Assembly: GCA_016209665.1 (NCBI GenBank)
Contig: JACQVT010000911.1
Coordinates: 1 to 6,804 of the forward strand
DNA: 6,804 nucleotides
Source: Planctomycetota bacterium
Lineage (GTDB): Bacteria > Planctomycetota > Phycisphaerae > UBA1845 > PWPN01
Reading direction: 5' to 3'
In this document: one piece after another, positions 1 to 5,315 of the stretch
How positions within the stretch are numbered: position 1 is the stretch's first letter
How the letters are laid out: each line of letters opens with the position of its first letter
The notes under the pieces: model-generated
What the model was told of the DNA's origin: nothing
What the model saw: the letters and a program-made list of their open reading frames with translations, nothing else
Databases searched by the model: none
Made by a program: the position numbers and the translations under genes

Positions 1-399
1 GCCGGGGTAGCGCTCGTCGGACTCCTCCAGGACGGGCGGCGGCACGTCGTAGCTGCGCCGCCAGATGAGCACCTGCGGTTCGCCGAACTTCGCCGCCGTC
101 TCGGCTTTGTTGAGCCCCTGCAGGGCCCCGTAGTGCCGTTCGTTGAGCCGCCACGAGCGGTGGACGGGGATCCACATCAGGTCCATCTCGTCGAGGACCA
201 TCCATAGCGTGCGGATAGCCCGTTTGAGCACGGAGGTGTAGGCCACGTCGAACGTGAACCCGGCCGCCTTGAGCACGCGGCCGGCCTCGACGGCCTCGGT
301 GCGGCCCTTGTCGGACAGGTCGACGTCGGTCCAGCCGGTGAACCGGTTCTCCTTGTTCCAGGTGCTTTCGCCATGCCGAACGAGAACAAGCTTGTACAT
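1..399 (-). CDS. gpmA: 2,3-bisphosphoglycerate-dependent phosphoglycerate mutase, N-terminal part (cut by window edge)
   Basis: This enzyme interconverts 3-phosphoglycerate and 2-phosphoglycerate in cytoplasmic glycolysis and gluconeogenesis, through a phosphohistidine intermediate. The 133 visible residues follow E. coli GpmA closely as I remember it. The histidine-phosphatase signature VRHGESTWN is at residues 7-15, with the phosphorylated His at 9. [10 protein letters not shown] follows at 20-29, then [13 protein letters not shown] at 54-66. [17 protein letters not shown] at 85-101 contains the catalytic Glu87. [10 protein letters not shown] follows at 113-122 and DERYPG at the cut. About 115 C-terminal residues lie outside the window, including the second active-site His. 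The ATG at 397-399 is preceded by a clear Shine-Dalgarno stretch, GAGGAAG (404-410, minus), a few bases upstream. The cofactor-dependent class is certain from these motifs. The gene is separated from its neighbour by a repeat-filled gap, so it probably has its own promoter. Confidence 0.97.
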   Translation of the reverse strand, partial: MYKLVLVRHGESTWNKENRFTGWTDVDLSDKGRTEAVEAGRVLKAAGFTFDVAYTSVLKRAIRTLWMVLDEMDLMWIPVHRSWRLNERHYGALQGLNKAETAAKFGEPQVLIWRRSYDVPPPVLEESDERYPG

Positions 400-460
400 C
401 GGTCTTCCTCAAGAACACATCGGGGCCGCACGCCACCACGGCGGAGGCCGCTGGCCCGGT

Positions 461-489
461 ATTCTAGCGGCTGGAACCATGCAGCCCAA
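461..489 (-). promoter_or_regulatory. Candidate sigma70-type promoter for gpmA
   Basis: On the minus strand, TTGGGC (484-489) is followed after 17 bp by TAGAAT (461-466). Both boxes are partial matches to TTGACA/TATAAT with ideal spacing. Transcription would start about 50-55 bases before the gpmA ATG, which leaves room for the Shine-Dalgarno site at 404-410. It was picked by eye only. Confidence 0.45.
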
Positions 490-549
490 TAGCCGCGCCG
501 CGGGATGATGCAGCTCCTCGCCGGCCGACTGAACACGAGAAGACAGCAC

Positions 550-655
550 GGGTGGCCCAGGTCCTTCTTGGACCTGGGGGAGCCGACAATTCGCTCCAGA
601 AGCTGCGGCGCGATTCGGAATCGGCTCCCCCGCGTCTGAAGGACGTGGGGCACCC
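550..655. repeat. Composite palindromic repeat, copy A
   Basis: Nested inverted repeats are visible. The ends are GGGTG (550-554) and CACCC (651-655). A perfect hairpin CCCAGGTCC/GGACCTGGG (556-564, 570-578) has a 5-nt loop. An 11-bp pair, GGGGGAGCCGA (576-586) and TCGGCTCCCCC (621-631), encloses a smaller palindrome at 611-623. A right-hand imperfect hairpin (about 628-650) completes the unit. A related unit lies in opposite orientation at 5066-5193. The same hairpin sequences in two intergenic gaps point to a dispersed element family. Confidence 0.8.
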
Positions 656-696
656 AAGACGGTTGAGAGGCAAATCATTGTGCGTCCGCACTTACT

Positions 697-761
697 GTGC
701 GTCCTGAAGCCCCGAAAACGGACCGGCTGGAAGCCGGTCCCACACGGGTTTTGGGACGCAC
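697..761. repeat. Palindromic element with a perfect 8-bp core stem
   Basis: GACCGGCT, GGA, AGCCGGTC forms a perfect hairpin at 721-739. It sits inside an outer inverted pair, GTGCGTCC (697-704) and GGACGCAC (754-761), with partly complementary sequence between. An extra direct copy of GTGCGTCC lies at 680-687. I remember the core motif as common between genes in planctomycetes. The element lies directly downstream of the TMTC-like stop codon, so it may also act as a transcript-end structure, but no T-run is seen on the minus strand. Confidence 0.65.
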
Positions 762-763
762 TC

Positions 764-2572
764 TCATTCGGCGTTGGTGGCGGGACTCGTCGACGGCCGG
801 GAGGTGGGCGGATGCAGCCGCTGCTGAGCGATCAGGGCCTCGGCCCGCAGCCGCGCGCCTGACAGGCCCGGCTCGGGAATCATCGCCCGCAGTTGCTCGT
901 AGGTCTCGATGGCGTCGAGGGCCCGCCGCCCGTCGCCCAGCTCCAGGTAGCTCCGCAGCAGTACCATATATGCGTCACTCACCTTGCCGAAGCGTTCGAC
1001 CAACTGGTTTGCCGCCTGGATGGCTTCGGGGTATCGGCCTGAATAGAACAGCACCGACGCATAGTTGCGACGTCCCTGGAAGTTGTCGGGCTGCCGCACG
1101 ATGACTTCCCGCTGCATGGTCAGGTTGTCGGCGAACTTGGCCGCGTACTGCCACGACTGCGGCAGCAGCACCAGGGCCAGGGCGAGTCCGCCGACGGTGG
1201 CCGCCCGGCCCCGCGAACGCACCACCCGGCTGAGCGGGGCGGCCATCAGCACCGTCGGCAGGTACAGCCACCGCTCGGCATAGAACCACCGGGCCACCGG
1301 GACCGCCTGGATCGGGATCGCCAGCGTGAGCAGCAGCCCCGCCAGCAGGGCCCCCGTCAGGTCCCGCCGCCACCACAACACGACCACCGCGCCGACCAGC
1401 GCCGCCGCGACGACGATGCCCGCCAGCACGTCGCCGTACAGCCCGTCCGCGGGCGACAGGGCCGGATAGGACCAGATCGGGCACAGGCTGTCCGGCCAAG
1501 TGAGGTTCCGCACCACCGTCCACAGCAACCGGAACGGGGTCAGCAGGTGCTCGATCAGTCCGACGTGGGCCATCGGCACCTCGTAGATCCGCGTCCGCTC
1601 GGCCTCGAGGTGCGTCTTCCACCCGAACACGAGATATCGGCAGAAGAGGAACGCGGCCACCGCGAAGGCGAATCCCACGTGCGGCGGCGCGAACGTGTTG
1701 TTGACCCAGTCGCGGACCGGCGTCCGCGACGACGGCAAATCGCGGTCGCGGCGGTGCCACAGGTCGACAGCCACCAGCGCCGGCCAGAGGAAGACCGCGT
1801 GCTCCTTGCTCATCACCGCCGCGGCCAGCAACGAGCTGCTGAACAAAATGTGCCTGACGGACCGCCGGCCGCCCGCGGGCGGTCGCCCTTGACGCGCGAC
1901 CCTTGACGCGCGACGCGACTTCGTCGCTCTTGGACGCCTTGCGTCCCGTCGCGTGTCAAGGGCGACGCGACTTCGTCGCTCTTGGACGCCTTGCGTCCCG
2001 TCGCGTGTCAAGGGTCGCACGTGCCGGGCCAGCAACCACGCTGCGAAGCAGCCGGCCAGCAGTTCGGCCCGGCCGTAGATCGTCACCACCGCCTCCGTGT
2101 GCACCGGATGCGCGGCGAAGAGCATCCCCGCCATCCCGCCGGCCGTGGCACTGCCGGTCAGTCGCCAGGCCAGCACCACCACGCCGACGCAGGTCAGCAC
2201 GTGCAGAGCGAGGTTCACCACGCGAAAGGGCCTCGGGCGCAGTGGATCGCCCGCCACCAGGGCGTTGATCCGCAGTGACAGCGTGGTCAGCGGCCGGTAC
2301 AGCTTGTCCTGCGAGATGAACCGCGGCCAGTACGGCTCGAGCCACACGCGGGACCACGGCACGGGTTCAAGACCGGGCCGATGCACGTTGACCGCCGGGT
2401 TGTTCAGCACGATTGGGATATCGTCGTACACGAACTCGTTGTCGATCGCGGGCAGAAACGTGATCAGCCCGACTACCGCCGACGCCACGCACGCCGCCAC
2501 CAGCCCCCAATGCCGGCGCGGGGTCGCCAAGGCCGTTGCGGGCGCGTTCGCATTGGGTCCCTGGTCGAGCAT
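764..2572 (-). CDS. TMTC-like polytopic membrane glycosyltransferase (GT-C type) with C-terminal TPRs
   Basis: This 602-residue membrane protein resembles the TMTC family. Eukaryotic TMTCs transfer mannose to proteins from a lipid-linked donor; bacterial members are largely uncharacterised. The first helix (about 24-41) leads into AIDNEFVYDDIPIVLNNP, where Asp50-Asp51 match the GT-C acidic motif in the first outer loop. LYRPLTTLSLR (91-101), the RVVNLALH segment (117-124), LFAAHPVHTEAVVTIYGRAELLAG (151-174) and MSKEHAV (254-260) are further family signatures. More helices follow to about 471. Two TPR-like helical pairs occupy about 497-566. Residues 187-229 are Arg-rich and encoded by a palindromic repeat insert, apparently in a cytoplasmic loop. 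The ATG at 2570-2572 is chosen because a basic N-terminus then directly precedes the first helix. An in-frame ATG at 2614 and a GTG at 2644 are possible alternatives, and none has a strong Shine-Dalgarno site. The sugar and the acceptor cannot be told from sequence. Confidence 0.85.
   Translation of the reverse strand: MLDQGPNANAPATALATPRRHWGLVAACVASAVVGLITFLPAIDNEFVYDDIPIVLNNPAVNVHRPGLEPVPWSRVWLEPYWPRFISQDKLYRPLTTLSLRINALVAGDPLRPRPFRVVNLALHVLTCVGVVVLAWRLTGSATAGGMAGMLFAAHPVHTEAVVTIYGRAELLAGCFAAWLLARHVRPLTRDGTQGVQERRSRVALDTRRDARRPRATKSRRASRVARQGRPPAGGRRSVRHILFSSSLLAAAVMSKEHAVFLWPALVAVDLWHRRDRDLPSSRTPVRDWVNNTFAPPHVGFAFAVAAFLFCRYLVFGWKTHLEAERTRIYEVPMAHVGLIEHLLTPFRLLWTVVRNLTWPDSLCPIWSYPALSPADGLYGDVLAGIVVAAALVGAVVVLWWRRDLTGALLAGLLLTLAIPIQAVPVARWFYAERWLYLPTVLMAAPLSRVVRSRGRAATVGGLALALVLLPQSWQYAAKFADNLTMQREVIVRQPDNFQGRRNYASVLFYSGRYPEAIQAANQLVERFGKVSDAYMVLLRSYLELGDGRRALDAIETYEQLRAMIPEPGLSGARLRAEALIAQQRLHPPTSRPSTSPATNAE
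1886..2014. repeat. Palindromic, tandemly duplicated insert translated in frame within the TMTC-like gene
   Basis: A 52-bp unit occurs twice, head to tail (1910-1961 and 1962-2013), with no mismatch that I can see. Each unit contains the hairpins GCGAC-TTC-GTCGC (1915-1927 in the first) and GGACGC-CTT-GCGTCC (1932-1946). The edges are near-perfect inverted repeats: CCCTTGACGCGCGA (1900-1913) against TCGCGTGTCAAGGG (2001-2014), with one mismatch. The left edge is itself duplicated (1886-1899). The whole block is 129 bp, exactly 43 codons (residues 187-229), so the reading frame is kept. The 52-bp period is not a multiple of 3, so the two copies are read in different frames, and both are free of stops. 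Confidence 0.9.
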
Positions 2573-2741
2573 GTGGTAGTACCCGGTCCATCGACAACGA
2601 GCCGCGGGGTTCATCCCGGCGCATCGCGCCGCGCAGCATTCCACCTGCGTGAGGATAAACCCTTCGTCACGTTCGGGAAAGCACCGCGGCTTTCGGCGAT
2701 AGCGTGACAGTTTCGGCAGGGAGGACTCGCGAGCAGTCTTT

Positions 2742-2831
2742 CAGAGCCCGGAGCGCAAGCGACGGGAAGCTCCGACATCCGCGTGGTCGACTGCATACGA
2801 AGCAACCCGCTCGCTCGCGCTCGGGGCTCTG
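2742..2831. repeat. Long imperfect inverted repeat between the TMTC-like and phosphoesterase genes
   Basis: The left arm at 2742-2766 begins CAGAGCCCGGAGCGCAAGCG. The right arm at 2806-2831 ends CGCTCGGGGCTCTG. They are reverse complements over about 25 bp with only a few differences, around a loop of roughly 39 bases. The element lies downstream of the phosphoesterase stop (2872) and upstream of the TMTC-like start, both on the minus strand. It could reduce read-through, but there is no T-run and it looks like another dispersed palindrome. I remember very similar arms as frequent in planctomycete genomes. Confidence 0.75.
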
Positions 2832-2871
2832 ATTGCTGCGACTTGACGATCACGCGGCCGGGTTCGGCAGG

Positions 2872-4281
2872 TCACGTCAGCCGGATTTGGACGAGTTCCG
2901 CCGGGGCGTTGATCCGCACCGGGAACCAGTTGCCGACGCCGCTGGTGAGATACAAGGCCGCATCGCCGCGGCGGTATTCGCCCCAGATATATCGGAACAG
3001 CAGGCTGCCCCCGCCGATGGGGTGGGGCGAGCCGGGCGGCGTCAGCATCAGTTGCCCGCCGTGGGTGTGGCCGGCCAGCGTCAGGTCCACGCCGGCGTCG
3101 GTGAGGGCGTCGAAGGCGTGAGGATGGTGGGCCAGGGCGAGCGTGAAGACCTCGGGCTCGGCGCCGGCCATGACGGCGGCCACCCGCTCGCGGTGGCCCG
3201 GCCGGCCGAACGCTTGGGTGTCGTACCGCGACCAGTCGAGGCCGACGATCTGCATGCGCTCGCCGCCGATGCTCAGGATCAGGCGGTCGTCGCACAGGAA
3301 GTTCGGCTCGCGCCAGCGCAGGTAGGCCCGGGCGTCGCCGCTCGAATCGATCAGGTCGTGGTTGCCGATGACCACGTAGCGCCCGTAGCCGCTGTGCAGT
3401 TGGCGGAACGCATCGCACGCCTCGGGCAGGTAGGTCAGCGAATGGTCGACCGTGTCGCCCGTGATGGCGATGAGGTCGCTGTCGAGCTTGTTGACCGCCT
3501 CGACGACCGCGGGCAGGTGCTCGGGCCTGAACAGCCGTCCGACGTGCAGGTCGCTCAGATGGGTGATCGTCAGGCCCCGCAGCCGGTCCGGCAGCCGCGG
3601 CAACTGCATCTCGATCCGGCGAACGGCGAACCGCCCCTGCTGGCGCAGCCCGGCGGCCACCGCGCTGCCGGCGATCACCACCGGTGCCGTCGCCAGCGCG
3701 CCGGTCAGAAACGCCCGCCGGCTTGGGGGGCGGGCATCCCTGCCCGCCTGGCTTGCGGCTTGCGGCTGGCGGCTGGCGCACGCCGCAAGGCGCAAGCCGC
3801 GGGGCGCCACCCGGGCCGCCACCCCGCGCAGGATCAAATACGCGATCCACGGCCCCAGCGCCAGCAGACCGGCGACCCCGAGCAGCACGTGCCACGTCAT
3901 CACCCACATCAGCGCCGGCACCGGCAGCCGGTCGTAGCCCCGCCAGCCCAGCAGCAGCGTGACGACGGGAAGCATCACCGCGATGGCATACGCGCCCATC
4001 AGGCCCCGCGACACGCGCCATCGCCGTGCGACACAATGGCCTCGCTCAGCCGAGGCGGGCCGCGAGTCCCCCGCCGGCGCATGGCTCGGCCCGGCAAGCC
4101 GCTCATCCACCCAGGCCCACCAGAACACCGTCGGGCACGCCATCAGCAACAGCAACAGGGGGAACACGGCCAGCACCGGCCAACGCAACGGCCCGAGACG
4201 AACGATCAGCAGCAGAGCCACGGCCGCCGCCGCCACCGCCAGCACTCCCGTCCTCAGTCTGCGTTGCCAGTTGTGCCGCAT
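2872..4281 (-). CDS. Membrane-anchored metallophosphoesterase (YkuE/YaeI type) with internal Tat motif
   Basis: This 469-residue calcineurin-like phosphoesterase has an N-terminal membrane region. The dimetal motifs are complete: SDLHVG (Asp244, His246), GDTVD (Asp276), GNHD (Asn307, His308), HHPHAF (His385, His386) and GHTHGG (His405, His407). Four hydrophobic helices lie at about 11-28, 34-55, 95-112 and 122-152. SRRAFLTG at 187-194, followed by a hydrophobic stretch to about 212, resembles a twin-arginine signal. With the N-terminus inside, the two linkers are cytoplasmic and the catalytic domain would face the periplasm. YkuE of Bacillus is a known Tat substrate, and YaeI-type enzymes act on UDP-diacylglucosamine; the substrate here is unknown. 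Both cytoplasmic linkers contain palindromic repeat DNA (3729-3801 and 4039-4056). The ATG at 4279-4281 has no Shine-Dalgarno site but has TATAAT ten bases upstream, so the mRNA may be nearly leaderless. Confidence 0.93.
   Translation of the reverse strand: MRHNWQRRLRTGVLAVAAAAVALLLIVRLGPLRWPVLAVFPLLLLLMACPTVFWWAWVDERLAGPSHAPAGDSRPASAERGHCVARRWRVSRGLMGAYAIAVMLPVVTLLLGWRGYDRLPVPALMWVMTWHVLLGVAGLLALGPWIAYLILRGVAARVAPRGLRLAACASRQPQAASQAGRDARPPSRRAFLTGALATAPVVIAGSAVAAGLRQQGRFAVRRIEMQLPRLPDRLRGLTITHLSDLHVGRLFRPEHLPAVVEAVNKLDSDLIAITGDTVDHSLTYLPEACDAFRQLHSGYGRYVVIGNHDLIDSSGDARAYLRWREPNFLCDDRLILSIGGERMQIVGLDWSRYDTQAFGRPGHRERVAAVMAGAEPEVFTLALAHHPHAFDALTDAGVDLTLAGHTHGGQLMLTPPGSPHPIGGGSLLFRYIWGEYRRGDAALYLTSGVGNWFPVRINAPAELVQIRLT
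3729..3801. repeat. Palindrome plus heptamer tandem repeat inside the phosphoesterase gene
   Basis: GGCGGGCA-TCCC-TGCCCGCC (3729-3748) is a perfect 8-bp stem. It is followed by four heptamers, GCTTGCG twice and GCTGGCG twice (3751-3778), and then by roughly inverted heptamer sequence (CGCAAG, CGCAAGC and related) up to about 3801. The block encodes about residues 161-185 of the phosphoesterase, a low-complexity linker (the palindrome itself gives AGRDARP) just before the twin-arginine motif. It keeps the frame and has no stops. Confidence 0.75.
4039..4056. repeat. Small palindrome inside the first cytoplasmic linker of the phosphoesterase
   Basis: GCCTCG, a six-base loop, then CGAGGC. It encodes part of the loop between membrane helices 2 and 3 (near residues 76-81). 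The sequence around it reads as low-complexity polar and basic residues. I remember this hairpin as a frequent planctomycete motif, but it is short, and chance occurrence in GC-rich DNA cannot be excluded. Confidence 0.45.
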
Positions 4282-4292
4282 AGGATCACGGG

Positions 4293-4322
4293 ATTATACG
4301 TCCACCGGAAACGAGGGTTCAC
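4293..4322 (-). promoter_or_regulatory. Candidate -10 box for the phosphoesterase gene
   Basis: A perfect TATAAT (4293-4298, minus) stands ten bases before the ATG at 4279-4281, in otherwise GC-rich DNA. The matching -35 is weak: GTGAAC at 4317-4322 with an 18-bp spacer. Transcription from it would start only a few bases before the ATG, which fits the absence of a Shine-Dalgarno site. Confidence 0.4.
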
Positions 4323-4379
4323 GGCCGGGTGTTCGCGGTGGGCACAACGGGTGCGCGACGCGATCGCCGGACTGCGTTG

Positions 4380-4694
4380 TTTCCGGTGGGTGCAGCTCAC
4401 CTCTGCCTTGCGGGTGTGGCTGATGTGGAAAGGCGAGACGTCCACATCCAGCGGACTCCAATCCTGATGGCATGCCGTCAGCTTGGGTGCGTGCCGTCGA
4501 ACCATCTCGGCCGACTCCTCCAGCAAAACGGTCCGCCCACGCGCTTCCGCGGACGCGGTCGCCGCCGCCTCGTGGGTCCGCAGTGCGCCCAGCCGCTGCC
4601 GCAACGTCGGCTCAGACGGCACCCGCCCCAGCTCCAGGGCCAGGCGGAAGAACTCGTCCGACTCGGCCGCGAAGGTGTTGGTGGTAGAATACCG
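4380..4694 (-). pseudogene. Remnant of an IS1380-like transposase
   Basis: The minus-strand frame is open from a TGA at 4695-4697 leftward. It reads TFAAESDEFF, then LGRVPSEPTLRQRLGAL, LLEESAEMVRRHAPKLTACH, and WSPLDVDVSPFHISHTRKAE. As I remember them, IS1380-type transposases have the order PSxPTLRQRLD, then LTPCHxxWxPLDIDVSPFDNSxTKKEGVSRTYKG. The second Asp of DVDVSP would be the first catalytic acid. Resemblance stops near the THRK residues at 4380. The N-terminus and the whole C-terminal catalytic part are missing, so this is a decayed piece, with no visible terminal repeats. It lies just upstream of the phosphoesterase promoter region. The family name is from recognition by eye and could be another DDE family. 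The 160 bases between it and the tRNA show no gene. Confidence 0.6.
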
Positions 4695-4854
4695 TCAAGG
4701 ATTCAGGTGCAAGTCACCGACGAGCACTTCTCCCGCGCGTGCAGCGCGCTGCAAATTCCGGTGCAGAAGGCCGGCGAACAGCCGCGCACCGCGTCCGGCG
4801 ACCGGCGTTGGTCACCGCAAAACACGGACATTCAAATCTATGCACAGGTAGGTA

Positions 4855-4928
4855 TGGGCGATACTGGACTTGAACCAGTGACCTCTTGCATGTCGAGCAA
4901 GCGCTCTAGCCAACTGAGCTAATCGCCC
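4855..4928 (-). tRNA. tRNA-Val (anticodon GAC)
   Basis: A complete cloverleaf is visible on the minus strand. The acceptor stem GGGCGAT/ATCGCCC is perfect. The D arm is GCTC/GAGC. The anticodon stem CTTGC/GCAAG encloses the loop TCGACAT, whose anticodon GAC is at 4892-4894. The T arm ACTGG/CCAGT has the loop TTCAAGT. The discriminator base is A73, as expected for valine. No CCA is encoded, so it must be added after transcription. The tRNA reads GUC and GUU codons. Position 33, nearly always U, is C in this sequence. Confidence 0.96.
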
Positions 4929-4940
4929 GCCGGGACCTCT

Positions 4941-4969
4941 ATTACAGCCGAATCGGGGGGACGTGTCAA
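4941..4969 (-). promoter_or_regulatory. Sigma70-type promoter of the tRNA-Val gene
   Basis: On the minus strand, a perfect TTGACA (4964-4969) is followed after exactly 17 bp by TGTAAT (4941-4946), which matches TATAAT in five of six bases. The predicted start lies about six bases before the mature tRNA 5' end, typical for a singly transcribed tRNA. Confidence 0.85.
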
Positions 4970-5037
4970 CCACTGCAGGCGGGCTTGGGGGAACCGGGTG
5001 CGCGACAGCTTGGGCGAGATAGCTGCACGTGGGCCGT

Positions 5038-5062
5038 GCTACGCCCAAGGGCTACGCCCTGG
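5038..5062. repeat. Short direct and inverted repeat, GCTACGCCC motif
   Basis: GCTACGCCC occurs at 5038-5046 and again at 5051-5059. The second copy is part of the hairpin AGGGC-TAC-GCCCT (5048-5060). It directly abuts the composite element at 5066. I remember GGGCTACGCCC as a frequent planctomycete intergenic motif. Confidence 0.5.
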
Positions 5063-5065
5063 CGA

Positions 5066-5193
5066 GTGGCCCGCGTCTTTCAGACGCGGGGGAGCCGATT
5101 CTGATTCGCCGGGCAGTTCCGGGAACGAATCATCGGCTCCGTTCGGCCGAGTTCACGGCCGAAGCCCCCAGGTCCAAGGAGGACCTGGGCCAC
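5066..5193. repeat. Composite palindromic repeat, copy B (inverted relative to copy A)
   Basis: The unit starts GTGGC and ends GCCAC. A perfect hairpin CCCGCGTCT-TTC-AGACGCGGG (5070-5090) runs into GGGGGAGCCGA (5088-5098). TCGGCTCC (5133-5140) is its partner. An additional perfect hairpin TTCGGCCG-AGTTCA-CGGCCGAA (5142-5163) appears inserted. CCCAGGTCC/GGACCTGGG (5167-5175, 5181-5189) closes the unit. The CCCAGGTCC hairpin is at the left end of copy A and at the right end here, and the reverse complement of the right-hand hairpin of copy A matches the left-hand hairpin here. The two copies are therefore in opposite orientation. Confidence 0.8.
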
Positions 5194-5229
5194 CCCGCCG
5201 ATTCTGTCACGGACCCGGCGGAAGCGGCG

Positions 5230-5258
5230 TTGGTGGGGCCTGCGCGTCGGGGTACAAT
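5230..5258 (+). promoter_or_regulatory. Candidate sigma70-type promoter for uvrA
   Basis: TTGGTG (5230-5235) is followed after 17 bp by TACAAT (5253-5258). The -10 matches five of six consensus bases. Transcription would begin about 50 bases before the uvrA ATG. I see no LexA-type operator in the leader, though planctomycete operators may differ from the ones I know. Confidence 0.6.
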
Positions 5259-5315
5259 ACCGGGCTGGCCTGAATCGGGCTGGTCGGCCGCCAATCACGC
5301 GCCGGGAGCGAAGGC

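Larger units (their letters stand above)
400..763. other. Non-coding gap between gpmA and the TMTC-like gene
   Basis: I see no credible gene here on either strand. Short open frames exist, but they lack ribosome-binding sites and recognisable protein sequence. The gap holds the gpmA promoter candidate and two palindromic repeats (550-655 and 697-761). The 697-761 palindrome lies just past the stop codon of the upstream gene and could end its transcript, although no U-tract follows it. Confidence 0.7.

Noticed and set aside
177..691. Overlapping minus-strand frames between gpmA and the TMTC-like gene
   Set aside because: They run through the palindromic repeat and antiparallel frames of gpmA, lack ribosome-binding sites and show no family motifs.
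1910..2014. Possible CRISPR array from the repeated 52-bp unit
   Set aside because: There are only two copies, they abut with no spacer, and they lie inside an open reading frame.
2833..4467. Long plus-strand open frame of 544 codons
   Set aside because: It is the antisense of the metallophosphoesterase, whose complete dimetal motifs are on the minus strand. The plus frame is low-complexity and rich in Gln, Arg and His, with no recognisable domain.
4695..4854. Possible riboswitch or small RNA in the short hairpins left of the tRNA
   Set aside because: GGTG-CAAGT-CACC and a TGCAGCGCGCTGCA palindrome are present, but I recognise no conserved riboswitch core, and no gene lies suitably downstream.
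4329..4922. Plus-strand frame ending in GDTGLEPVTSCMSSKRSSQLS
   Set aside because: This ending is the well-known false translation of the reverse strand of a tRNA gene. The rest overlaps the transposase remnant and has no protein-like signal.
4812..5048. Minus-strand frame containing LAQLARALARHARGHWFKSSIAH
   Set aside because: This is the other common false protein from reading through a tRNA gene on its own strand.
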